The notes below the pieces were generated by a model. That model was not told the DNA's origin. It saw nothing but the letters and a program-made list of their open reading frames with translations, and searched no databases. Below, in pieces: positions 6,526 to 13,311 of a DNA stretch of 22,354 nucleotides. A program made the position numbers and the translations under genes. Positions within the stretch are counted from its first letter, which is position 1. Each line of letters begins with the position of its first letter. Source of the DNA: an uncultured Collinsella sp. (GTDB taxonomy: Bacteria > Actinomycetota > Coriobacteriia > Coriobacteriales > Coriobacteriaceae); contig CABRZC010000026.1 of assembly GCA_902475375.1 (NCBI GenBank), positions 1-22,354 of the forward strand. The letters run 5' to 3'.

Positions 6526-7020
6526 TTACTCCTTAACGGTTTTCTGTAGCAGGCAGACGGCCCAGGCGCCAATTCCCTCGCCTTGGCCTTCCCAGCCGAG
6601 CTTTTCGGTCGTAGTGGCGGCAACGCCCACGTTTTCGACGTCAACGCCCAGGGCATGGGCAAGGTTGGCGCGCATGGCATCGCGGTGCGGAGTGATCTTG
6701 GGTTGCTGACAGGCAATGGTGCAATCGGCATCGACAAACTCAAAGCCCAGCTCGCGTGCATAGTCCATCACGCGGGCAAGCAGCACCATCGAGTCGGCGC
6801 CCTCATAGGCAGGATCGGTGTCGGGGAACAGCTTACCAATGTCTCCCCCGCGGCAGGCGCCCAGAATGGCGTCGGCCAGCGCGTGCGCGAGCACATCGGC
6901 ATCCGAGTGGCCCAGCAGGCCGCGCTCGTAGGGAATGTCAACCCCGCCGATGATACATCGACGCCCCTCCACCAGACGGTGAACGTCGTAGCCGTGTCCA
7001 ATGCGCAGGTTACTGAACAT
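6526..7020 (-). CDS. ispF: 2-C-methyl-D-erythritol 2,4-cyclodiphosphate synthase
   Basis: IspF converts CDP-methylerythritol 2-phosphate to the cyclodiphosphate with release of CMP, the fifth step of the MEP isoprenoid pathway. From the ATG at 7020 the protein is 164 residues, close to the usual 158 or so. Metal ligands Asp12 and His14 (GYDVHRL) and His46 (DVLAHALAD) are present, as are GHSDADV and the C-terminal TTTEKLGWEGQGEGI motif. I prefer this ATG to an in-frame TTG at 7053. The family's N-terminus starts only a few residues before RIGHGYDVH, and a GAGAGG stands before the ATG. The start overlaps the end of ispD by 11 nt, a common ispD-ispF arrangement that supports coupling. Confidence 0.96.
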   Translation of the reverse strand: MFSNLRIGHGYDVHRLVEGRRCIIGGVDIPYERGLLGHSDADVLAHALADAILGACRGGDIGKLFPDTDPAYEGADSMVLLARVMDYARELGFEFVDADCTIACQQPKITPHRDAMRANLAHALGVDVENVGVAATTTEKLGWEGQGEGIGAWAVCLLQKTVKE

Positions 7021-7738
7021 GGGGAAGGTCCTCTCCCTCGGCCATGCGGCCAAGCAGAATCGCGGTTACGGGACGCAGGTCCTCGGGCACCGTCACCTTA
7101 AGGTTATCGCGCGGGCTCTGGACACAGCGGACGCGCCCGCCCATGCGCTCGACCAGCGACGAATCGTCGGTACCGATAAAGCCCTCGGCGATAGCAGCGG
7201 CGTGAGCGCGCTTCATGGCGTCGATGCTAAAGATCTGCGGCGTCTGCGCGGCCCAGTAGAGCTCGCGCGGCGGCGTCTCGACGATATTATCGCCGTCGAC
7301 GATCTTGAGCGTGTCGATCGCGGGTTGACCGCACACGACACCGTCGAGGGCGCGGTCGCCCACAAGCACGTCGATCGCATGATCGATGGCCTCGGTCGTG
7401 ATAAGCGGACGGGCGCCGTCGTGGATAGCGACATATTCGAAACCCGTCGGTACCGCATGCACGCCGGCACGGGTGGAGTCCTGGCGGGTATCGCCGGCAT
7501 CGGCAAAACTGATGGGCGTGTCATAGTCAAACGGGCTGATTGCCAGGCGGCGCATCTCGGCACGGCGCTCGGCAGGGCACACCACCACGATGTGGCCGAC
7601 CTTGTCGCTACGATCGAACGCGCGGATGGACCAGCTCATGAGCGGACGACCCGCCACGTTAACGAGCTGCTTGCCGCCGGGATTTCCAAAGCGCTGGCCG
7701 CTGCCGCCGGCAACGACCACGGCGCATACGGGCGCCAT
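7010..7738 (-). CDS. ispD: 2-C-methyl-D-erythritol 4-phosphate cytidylyltransferase
   Basis: IspD transfers CMP from CTP to methylerythritol 4-phosphate, the third MEP pathway step. The N-terminus carries the nucleotide-binding loop VVVAGGSGQRFGNPGGKQL (residues 7-25) with the conserved GxGxR and Lys. VAIHDGARPLI and DDSSLVERMGG are the other family signatures, and the C-terminus has DNLKVTVPEDL. At 242 residues it is of normal length. The ATG overlaps the disA stop by one base (TAATG), preceded by AGGGGAA, so it is co-translated with disA. The presence of ispD and ispF shows that the organism makes isoprenoids by the MEP route. Confidence 0.96.
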   Translation of the reverse strand: MAPVCAVVVAGGSGQRFGNPGGKQLVNVAGRPLMSWSIRAFDRSDKVGHIVVVCPAERRAEMRRLAISPFDYDTPISFADAGDTRQDSTRAGVHAVPTGFEYVAIHDGARPLITTEAIDHAIDVLVGDRALDGVVCGQPAIDTLKIVDGDNIVETPPRELYWAAQTPQIFSIDAMKRAHAAAIAEGFIGTDDSSLVERMGGRVRCVQSPRDNLKVTVPEDLRPVTAILLGRMAEGEDLPHVQ

Positions 7739-8805
7739 TATGCGTTCCCCTGTTTGGTGCCCTTCATGCGGTACAGGGAGTCCGCAAGAATGGCAGGGTT
7801 GTTAACGCCAAAGTCGCCCAGGCGCTCCGGATCCTCGCTGATGTCGTCCATGAGCTCCTGCAACGAGCCGTACTCGTCGACGATCTTCTCGGCCACGCCG
7901 TCGCGCACGACGGACACGCGCGAAAGCGTGCGCAGGCCCAGTGGCGTCATGACGGAGTCCTCGTCCAGGTCGTCGTAACCCAGAACCGCCGCCACATGCT
8001 GTGGGTCGGACAGGTCCTTAGGTGTCATACGGCTTAGGTTGGCGCGAATCTTCTCGGCATTAGCCTCGGAAGAATCACTTGCGTAGTCGCGGATCATCAG
8101 GTCATACTCGGTATCCATGCTGGAGCCCGCGAGCTGCTCGAGCTGCATCTGCACGAGCTTGCCCTGGTTGCCCAACTTGACGATGCAATCCTTAAGCTCG
8201 GTCTTTGCCTGCTGCATGATCTCGAAGCTCGAGAAAATACCGGTAATGTCGGCGAGCGTAACGTAGTCGTCGAGCTCGAGGGCCGTCAGGCGCAGCAAGG
8301 AGCGGTCGAGCGACTGACGGGTAGTCTGGAGCGTGGCGACGAGCTGGTTGACCGAGCTCATGATGGTGGTGACGGGCTGGATCTCGTAGCTCTTGCCGTG
8401 AACGTACACGTTGACGACGGCACGACGGGCCGAGACCGAGATCACAATGGCATCGGTGAGCACCGACATGCGAGCGGCGGTGCGATGACGCATGCCCGTC
8501 TCGCTCGTGGCAAGCGAGGGATCGGGATTGAGATGGAAGTTGGCGCGCAGGATCTGGGTGAGGTCGCCGTCGATGACGATGGCGCCGTCCATCTTGGAGA
8601 GCTCGAACAGACGGTTCGAGGTGAACGAAATGTTGAGCGGGAAGCCGTCGTTACCGGCAGCGAGCACGTTTTCGGTGTCGCCAACGCAGATAAGGGCGCC
8701 CAGGTGACCGGCGATGATCATGTCGAGGGCGGTGCGGATCGGCTGACCAGGTGCCGTCAGGCGGATGGCCTGTTCCATACGCTTTTGCAGCTCGTTCTTA
8801 TCCAA
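7738..8805 (-). CDS. disA: DNA integrity scanning diadenylate cyclase DisA
   Basis: DisA joins two ATP into the second messenger c-di-AMP and in B. subtilis scans DNA for branched structures. The N-terminal DAC domain has the catalytic DGA (73-75) and RHR (106-108) motifs, in MDGAIVIDG and SETGMRHRTA. A helical linker follows, then a C-terminal helix-hairpin-helix domain around GLRTLSRVSVVRDGVAEKIV. The start is a TTG with GGGAG upstream. An internal ATG ten codons later is possible but would trim the first helix. It is the first gene of the disA-ispD-ispF-cysS run. The frequent neighbour radA is not adjacent here; mntP lies upstream on the other strand. Confidence 0.96.
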   Translation of the reverse strand: MDKNELQKRMEQAIRLTAPGQPIRTALDMIIAGHLGALICVGDTENVLAAGNDGFPLNISFTSNRLFELSKMDGAIVIDGDLTQILRANFHLNPDPSLATSETGMRHRTAARMSVLTDAIVISVSARRAVVNVYVHGKSYEIQPVTTIMSSVNQLVATLQTTRQSLDRSLLRLTALELDDYVTLADITGIFSSFEIMQQAKTELKDCIVKLGNQGKLVQMQLEQLAGSSMDTEYDLMIRDYASDSSEANAEKIRANLSRMTPKDLSDPQHVAAVLGYDDLDEDSVMTPLGLRTLSRVSVVRDGVAEKIVDEYGSLQELMDDISEDPERLGDFGVNNPAILADSLYRMKGTKQGNA

Positions 8806-9026
8806 GGCATCGCTCCCATCGTATACGCTCCATAAACGCTAAATAGTTTCTCACGGTTTGTCCCCGCGACGCTTGCGAAATCCGATGCTTACAGAATGAG
8901 CGAACACAGCTTAGGTAGCTCATTTGGGACGGGGCTCTTTTAGCTGCTCATGTGGTAGCATCGGGTCTCATATAAATGAGGGAGTAGTCGTGTAATCGGG
9001 TTCGCCCGCAAAGAGGGGGCCAGACT
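8806..9026 (+). promoter_or_regulatory. Divergent intergenic region and possible mntP leader
   Basis: This 221-bp gap lies between the starts of disA (minus) and mntP (plus), so both promoters should be here, though no clear -35/-10 pair stands out. A 7-bp hairpin, AATGAGC (8895-8901) with GCTCATT (8918-8924), is visible. Closer to mntP is GAGGGAGTAG (8978-8987), resembling the GGGGAGUAG core of yybP-ykoY manganese riboswitches. It is followed by CGGG-TTCG-CCCG and a TAGTC/GACTA pairing across the start codon. Only about 40 nt separate the core from the ATG, too short for the complete known aptamer. A strong GAGGGGG precedes the ATG. Confidence 0.3.
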
Positions 9027-9611
9027 ATGGGACTCGCAGAGCTCATGTTGCTCGCCGTTGGCCTTTCGATGGACGCCTTTGCCGTTTCCATCTGCAAGGG
9101 CCTTGGCATGAAAAAGATCAACCTTAAAGTCGCCGTGGTGCTCGGTCTGTTCTTTGGCGGGTTTCAGGCCGGCATGCCCGTGATCGGTTGGGCACTCGGC
9201 AGTCAATTCATGGGCATCATCGGACCCATCGACCATTGGATTGCCTTTATCCTTTTGGCCTTTATCGGCGGCAAGATGCTGTGGGAAGCCTTTACCGAAG
9301 ACGAGGATGAGGACGAAGGCGACGGCAAGGATGCCGAAAAAATCGACCTGGGCGAGTACCTAATCCTTGCCATCGCTACCTCGATTGACGCCCTAGCCGT
9401 AGGCATCTCGTTTGCGGCGCTCTCGGTCGATATCGTTCCCGCTGCATCGCTTATCGGCGTCACAACGTTTATCTTCTCCGTCGCCGGCGTAGCGATCGGC
9501 CACGCCTTTGGCGCGCGCTACGAAAAACCCGCCACCATCGTCGGCGGCGTTGTGCTCATCCTCATCGGGCTTAAGATCTTGCTTGAGCATCTGGGGATCC
9601 TCGCGATATAA
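9027..9611 (+). CDS. mntP: Manganese efflux pump MntP
   Basis: MntP is a small inner-membrane exporter that protects cells from excess manganese. The 194-residue protein has about six hydrophobic helices arranged as an internal repeat. LSMDAFAVSICKGLG (from residue 13) carries the essential Asp16, and ATSIDALAVGISFA is the matching motif of the second half. A very acidic cytoplasmic loop with repeated Glu/Asp lies between the halves; whether it binds metal is unknown. The ATG is well supported by AGAGGGGG 8-15 nt upstream. It is a single-gene unit; no terminator is obvious before the hipBA operator. Regulation by manganese is known for the family, but the leader here is only weakly riboswitch-like. 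Confidence 0.93.
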   Translation: MGLAELMLLAVGLSMDAFAVSICKGLGMKKINLKVAVVLGLFFGGFQAGMPVIGWALGSQFMGIIGPIDHWIAFILLAFIGGKMLWEAFTEDEDEDEGDGKDAEKIDLGEYLILAIATSIDALAVGISFAALSVDIVPAASLIGVTTFIFSVAGVAIGHAFGARYEKPATIVGGVVLILIGLKILLEHLGILAI

Positions 9612-9650
9612 AAACGCCTCTCATAAGCTCAACGTCAATGTAGAAGTCTC

Positions 9651-9720
9651 ATGCAGAGTTTTGCATAGGGCCTTTTCGTGCAGACTTTTGCATGTCATAC
9701 TGATATGCAAAAGTCTGCAC
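9651..9720 (+). promoter_or_regulatory. hipBA operator: three TGCA-N6-TGCA sites on 27-bp spacing
   Basis: Three 14-bp sites are visible: TGCAGAGTTTTGCA (9652-9665), TGCAGACTTTTGCA (9679-9692) and TGCAAAAGTCTGCA (9706-9719). Their starts are exactly 27 bp apart. The third is the exact reverse complement of the second, so the two together make a perfect 16-bp inverted repeat (9678-9693 and 9705-9720). The array ends 4 nt before the AGGAGA ribosome site of the antitoxin gene. It is very probably bound by the antitoxin for autorepression, as HipB does on its own multiple operators. The promoter must lie within or next to these sites. Confidence 0.85.
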
Positions 9721-9734
9721 GTTAGGAGATTGCC

Positions 9735-10205
9735 GTGGACACCCTTCCCATCACCACGCCGCGCCAAGCTGGCATCTACGTGCGCCAGGCACGCGAGTCA
9801 CAGGGAATCACCCGTGCGGCCCTCGCTAAAAAAGCCGGTGTTTCGGAGCGCCTGCTCGCATCGCTCGAGCTGGGAGATGCCACCGGCATTCGACTCGACA
9901 AGTTGCTGACGATTTTCAATGCTCTTGGACTGGCACTCGCCGCTCAAGGGGATATCGGCGAAGCAAAAAACGAGCGACCAGTCGACGCCCCGCATGCCAA
10001 TCCGCTGCCTCGCAGCATCCCCAAGCGCCATCACACTCAACGTCCTCATCATCGCAACCGTCGTAGTACCGCCATTCCGGCTCTTGCAGATGCCCCCTTT
10101 ACATCCGCACTCTACGACGAGGTCTTCGCCGATTTCGCCATGTCCAATCTCGGAGTCTCGATTGCCGCAAACGCATCTAACCAAACCAAGCCCGAAGGGA
10201 AATAG
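9735..10205 (+). CDS. hipB: HipB-like antitoxin, XRE-type HTH with C-terminal extension
   Basis: This is the predicted antitoxin and transcriptional repressor of the following HipA kinase. Residues about 8-72 form a Cro/CI-type helix-turn-helix (IYVRQARESQGITRAALAKK, then AGVSERLLASLELGDA). At 156 residues the protein is much longer than E. coli HipB (88). The extra part is a His/Arg-rich linker (RHHTQRPHHRNRR) followed by a segment with TSALYDEVFADFAMSNLGV. The start is GTG at 9735 with AGGAGA just upstream. The gene ends 3 nt before hipA, so the pair is coupled. The three-site operator sits directly upstream. A regulator acting without neutralising HipA is possible, but the pairing makes an antitoxin role likely. 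Confidence 0.85.
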   Translation: MDTLPITTPRQAGIYVRQARESQGITRAALAKKAGVSERLLASLELGDATGIRLDKLLTIFNALGLALAAQGDIGEAKNERPVDAPHANPLPRSIPKRHHTQRPHHRNRRSTAIPALADAPFTSALYDEVFADFAMSNLGVSIAANASNQTKPEGK

Positions 10206-10208
10206 CCA

Positions 10209-11513
10209 ATGGCCAGAACATCACTTCGGACCTTTATTTGCGGCGTACCTGCGGGAACGCTCATGCAAGATGAGAACGGTCTAGTCAGCTTTGTCTATGA
10301 TCAAGACTATGACGGGCCCGCATTATCGATCAACATACCCGTATCAAATCGTACATACAGCCAACAGGTCATGAATCCATACTTGTTTGGCCTTCTACCC
10401 GACAGCGAGGATCAGCGAAAAGCGATTGCTGCCGAATTCGACGTTAGACCCAACAATGCCGTTGCGCTACTCAGCCATATCGGACTCGACTGTCCGGGCG
10501 GAGTGCAGTTTTGTGCCGAAGAAGACGTCAACGCCGTCCTGCATCGCACCAGCGAATACCGCCCTATAGGCGATCACGAGATTGCGCTGCGTCTCAAGTC
10601 AATCAGAGATGACCGCAATGCATCGTGGATGGGTCTAGACGAAAGTTGGTCACTTGGAGGCAACCAGGGCAAATTCGCGCTCGCGTTCACAAACGGCCGT
10701 TGGTGCGAATGCATGGGCTCCTCGCCCACGACGCATATTTTCAAAAATGGCGTTATCGGATTTAAACTCGAGGCTCTCAATGAGTTTGTCTGCATGAAAA
10801 GCGCCCAGCGCGCCGGTATCGCAACGGCAAACGTCGAATATCGTATGTTTGAGGACGAACCTGCCCTCATTGTCGAGCGCTATGACCGCGTGAAAGTCGA
10901 AGACGGAACGATCAGGCGCCTACATCAAGAAGACCTCTGTCAGGCACTTGGGGTGATGCCCGCCCAAAAGTACACGGCAGACGGCGGCCCGACCACACGC
11001 GACATTCAAGAGCTCCTCGTACATACGAGCCACCATCAACTTAACCTGTATCTGTTTACGCAGATACTGTTCTTTAACGCCGTTATCGGTGCACCGGATG
11101 CGCATGCGAAAAACTATTCCCTGCTACTCGAAAACGGCGGCACGGCCATGATGACTCGTATGTACGACGTCGCGTCGGGTTTGGCGTATGAGCGCGTGCG
11201 CCGCCGGGCACGCCTTGCCATGAGCGTTGGCGGCGAGTATCGCGTGGGGCGTATCGGACCCAACGCTATCCGCCGATACCATGGTGAAGGCAACCCCGTG
11301 CTGGAAGCGGCACTCACCGATGCCGGGCTAACCGAGAAGTTTTGCTTTACAACCATGATGGACCTTGCCTACGAAGTGCCTATCTGCATGGAAGAGGTCA
11401 TGGACGAATACGCCGATCTGCCCGGCATGGCGGACCTGCGCGAACATATGCTCGGGCCCGTCCGCGAAAACTGCCAGCGCACCCTCGACCTCATCAAAGC
11501 GGATATGGGCTAG
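10209..11513 (+). CDS. hipA: HipA-type serine/threonine kinase toxin
   Basis: HipA kinases phosphorylate an essential translation factor (GltX in E. coli), which stalls growth and promotes persistence. The 434-residue protein has the HipA N-subdomain (about 1-110, with MNPYLFGLLPDSEDQR), a nucleotide loop SLGGNQGKFAL (148-158), the catalytic loop GAPDAHAKNYSLLL with Asp297 and Asn302, and the metal-binding Asp320 in MYDVASGL. All core kinase residues are therefore present and the gene looks intact. The loop at the position of E. coli Ser150 reads GGNQGK and lacks a serine at the matching place, so autophosphorylation control may differ. It is translationally linked to the antitoxin gene (3-nt gap, AGGGAAA). 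The substrate is unknown; gltX is not nearby. Confidence 0.92.
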   Translation: MARTSLRTFICGVPAGTLMQDENGLVSFVYDQDYDGPALSINIPVSNRTYSQQVMNPYLFGLLPDSEDQRKAIAAEFDVRPNNAVALLSHIGLDCPGGVQFCAEEDVNAVLHRTSEYRPIGDHEIALRLKSIRDDRNASWMGLDESWSLGGNQGKFALAFTNGRWCECMGSSPTTHIFKNGVIGFKLEALNEFVCMKSAQRAGIATANVEYRMFEDEPALIVERYDRVKVEDGTIRRLHQEDLCQALGVMPAQKYTADGGPTTRDIQELLVHTSHHQLNLYLFTQILFFNAVIGAPDAHAKNYSLLLENGGTAMMTRMYDVASGLAYERVRRRARLAMSVGGEYRVGRIGPNAIRRYHGEGNPVLEAALTDAGLTEKFCFTTMMDLAYEVPICMEEVMDEYADLPGMADLREHMLGPVRENCQRTLDLIKADMG

Positions 11514-11537
11514 ACGCCAATCAATTTCCCATTTCTT

Positions 11538-11581
11538 AAAAGAAGAAAGGGGGCACCCGTCGCAAAAGCTCGGGTGCCCCC
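11538..11581 (-). terminator. Bidirectional terminator between hipA and pepD
   Basis: GGGGGCACCCG (11549-11559) and CGGGTGCCCCC (11571-11581) form a perfect 11-bp stem. On the minus strand the stem is followed by TTTCTTCTTTT, a good U tract, so it mainly ends pepD. The same hairpin stands 35 nt after hipA on the plus strand and may also stop that transcript. Confidence 0.88.
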
Positions 11582-11640
11582 TCTCGTAATGTCATTTGCA
11601 ATCCACCAGCACGTGGCTCGGACTGCCGCTAGCGCGACCT

Positions 11641-13098
11641 TTACGCAGCGAGGCGCTTGAGGACGTCGATGAGCAGCTCGTAGAAGCGCTCGGCAGAAGC
11701 GAGCTCCATGCTCTCGTCCGGGGTGTGGACATCGGAGAGCGTCGGGCCCACGGCGATGGCGTCCAGGCCGTGCAGGGCCTCGGCAAACAGGCCGCACTCA
11801 AGGCCGGCGTGAATGGACTCGATGCGCAGCTCGGAGCCAAAGAGCTCGCGATAGCTCTCGACAAAGACGTCGCGAACCGGCGAATGCTCGGCATAGCTCC
11901 AGCCGGGATACTCGAACTCAAACTTGGCGTCGAAGCCCAGGACATCGGCCAGCGTCTGCAGGCGGTCCTTGAACTCGTTCTGCAGCGAGGTGATCGAAGA
12001 GCGCGGGGACAGCATGATCTTGACCTCGTCGTCAGAAGTGGCAACCACACCGATGTTGGAGGAAACCTCGACGGAGCCGTCGGTGGCGACGTTGCGGCGA
12101 ATCACGCCGTTAGGGGCAAGACGCAGGGCGCGGATGAGGGCAAGCGCGGACTTCTGGTCCATGGCCTCGACCTCGGCGTCGTCGGCAATCTCGACGGTGC
12201 AGGTAAAGCCGGGGTCGAAGACCTCGAGCTCGGCAGTGACGTCGGCGATGATGCCCTTTGCGATCTGGGCCGCGGCCTCGGCGGCAGCGTGGTCGGCGTA
12301 GACCAGAACAGCCTTGCACTCACGGTTGATGGCGTTGTCCTTGGTGCCGCCGTTAAAGCTAACGATGGCGGGCTCGCCGGCGACCATCAGGCGGTCGATG
12401 ATGCGGGCCATGATGAGGTTGCCGTTGCCGCGCTCCAGGTTGATATCGTTGCCAGAGTGACCGCCCAGCAGGCCGGAGATGTCGAGCGTGAGGACGCTAC
12501 CGGTCTTGTGCTCGCGCGCGATCGGGCAGGTGTAGGTAACGACGACGCCGCCGGCGCAGCTCACGGTGGCAACGCCCTCTTCCTCGGAGTCAAGGTTAAT
12601 CATGGTGCGGGCGCTAATCTGGGACTTGTCGAGCGTCTCAGCGCCGACCAGGCCAGTCTCCTCGTCGGTGGTGAATACGCACTCGAGGGCGGGGTGAACG
12701 ATCGAATCGTCATTGAGAACAGTGAGCATCAGAGCGACGGCGATACCGTTGTCGGCGCCCAGAGTGGTGCCGTTAGCGGTGAGGACGCCGTCCTTGACGA
12801 CCAAGTCGATACCGTCGGTCGTAAAGTCGTGCTCAACGGAGCCCAACTTGTCACACACCATATCGATATGGCCCTGCAGCATCACGGTCGGGGCATTCTC
12901 GGCGCCGGCAGATGCGGGCTTGCGAATGATGACGTTGTAGACCTCGTCCTGATACACATCGAGGCCGCGCTCCTTGGCAAACGCAACCAGGAAATCGCTG
13001 ATGCCCTTCTCGTTGCCAGACCCGCGGGGGATCGCGCTGACCTCCTCAAAGAAATGGAACAGCTGGGCGGGCTCGTAGCCGGTAATCTTGTAGTCCAT
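11641..13098 (-). CDS. pepD: Cytosolic dipeptidase PepD (aminoacyl-histidine dipeptidase, M20 family)
   Basis: PepD is a zinc dipeptidase that hydrolyses Xaa-His (carnosine-type) and other dipeptides in the cytosol. The chosen ATG at 13098 gives 485 residues, matching family length. AAGGAGG lies directly before it, so a longer in-frame start at 13128 would put that ribosome site inside the gene. M20 ligands and catalytic residues are visible: His77 and Asp79 in QGHIDMV, bridging Asp116 in GADNGIAVA, catalytic Glu146 and ligand Glu147 in TTDEETGLVGA, Asp170 in NLDSEEEG, and a late His in SDVHTPDE. The lid domain lies between. It is a single gene with its own terminator. Substrate preference cannot be derived. 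Confidence 0.94.
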   Translation of the reverse strand: MDYKITGYEPAQLFHFFEEVSAIPRGSGNEKGISDFLVAFAKERGLDVYQDEVYNVIIRKPASAGAENAPTVMLQGHIDMVCDKLGSVEHDFTTDGIDLVVKDGVLTANGTTLGADNGIAVALMLTVLNDDSIVHPALECVFTTDEETGLVGAETLDKSQISARTMINLDSEEEGVATVSCAGGVVVTYTCPIAREHKTGSVLTLDISGLLGGHSGNDINLERGNGNLIMARIIDRLMVAGEPAIVSFNGGTKDNAINRECKAVLVYADHAAAEAAAQIAKGIIADVTAELEVFDPGFTCTVEIADDAEVEAMDQKSALALIRALRLAPNGVIRRNVATDGSVEVSSNIGVVATSDDEVKIMLSPRSSITSLQNEFKDRLQTLADVLGFDAKFEFEYPGWSYAEHSPVRDVFVESYRELFGSELRIESIHAGLECGLFAEALHGLDAIAVGPTLSDVHTPDESMELASAERFYELLIDVLKRLAA

Positions 13099-13246
13099 GG
13101 TGCCTCCTTGGCGCAACTGGTTAGACAATAAGACATGCGACTTGTATATTCCCAGACTTTACGTGCATAAACCAGTCGAAAACGACGAGCGCCCTCGCAT
13201 CATCGGCTAACGGTGGACCGCATAGCGTAACGGTCACAACTTCGCA

Positions 13247-13286
13247 GCTCTACAAATCGAGGCGCCCTTGCCAGAGCGCCTCGATT
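13247..13286 (-). terminator. Rho-independent terminator of clpC
   Basis: AATCGAGGCGC (13255-13265) and GCGCCTCGATT (13276-13286) form a perfect 11-bp stem with a 10-nt loop, 26 nt after the clpC stop on the minus strand. The following minus-strand bases are only modestly U-rich (ATTTGTAG). The remaining DNA up to the pepD start (13099-13254) holds no other recognisable feature except the pepD upstream region. Confidence 0.75.
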
Positions 13287-13311
13287 ACGCGTATCAAATT
13301 GTCGCCACGCC

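Noticed and set aside
7021..7053. Longer IspF start at TTG 7053
   Set aside because: It would add 11 residues before the conserved N-terminus and use TTG, whereas ATG 7020 has a ribosome site and family-like length.
11596..13131. A long open frame antisense to pepD
   Set aside because: This is also a high-GC antisense shadow, with no recognisable motif. It runs over the pepD terminator side and pepD is intact on the other strand.
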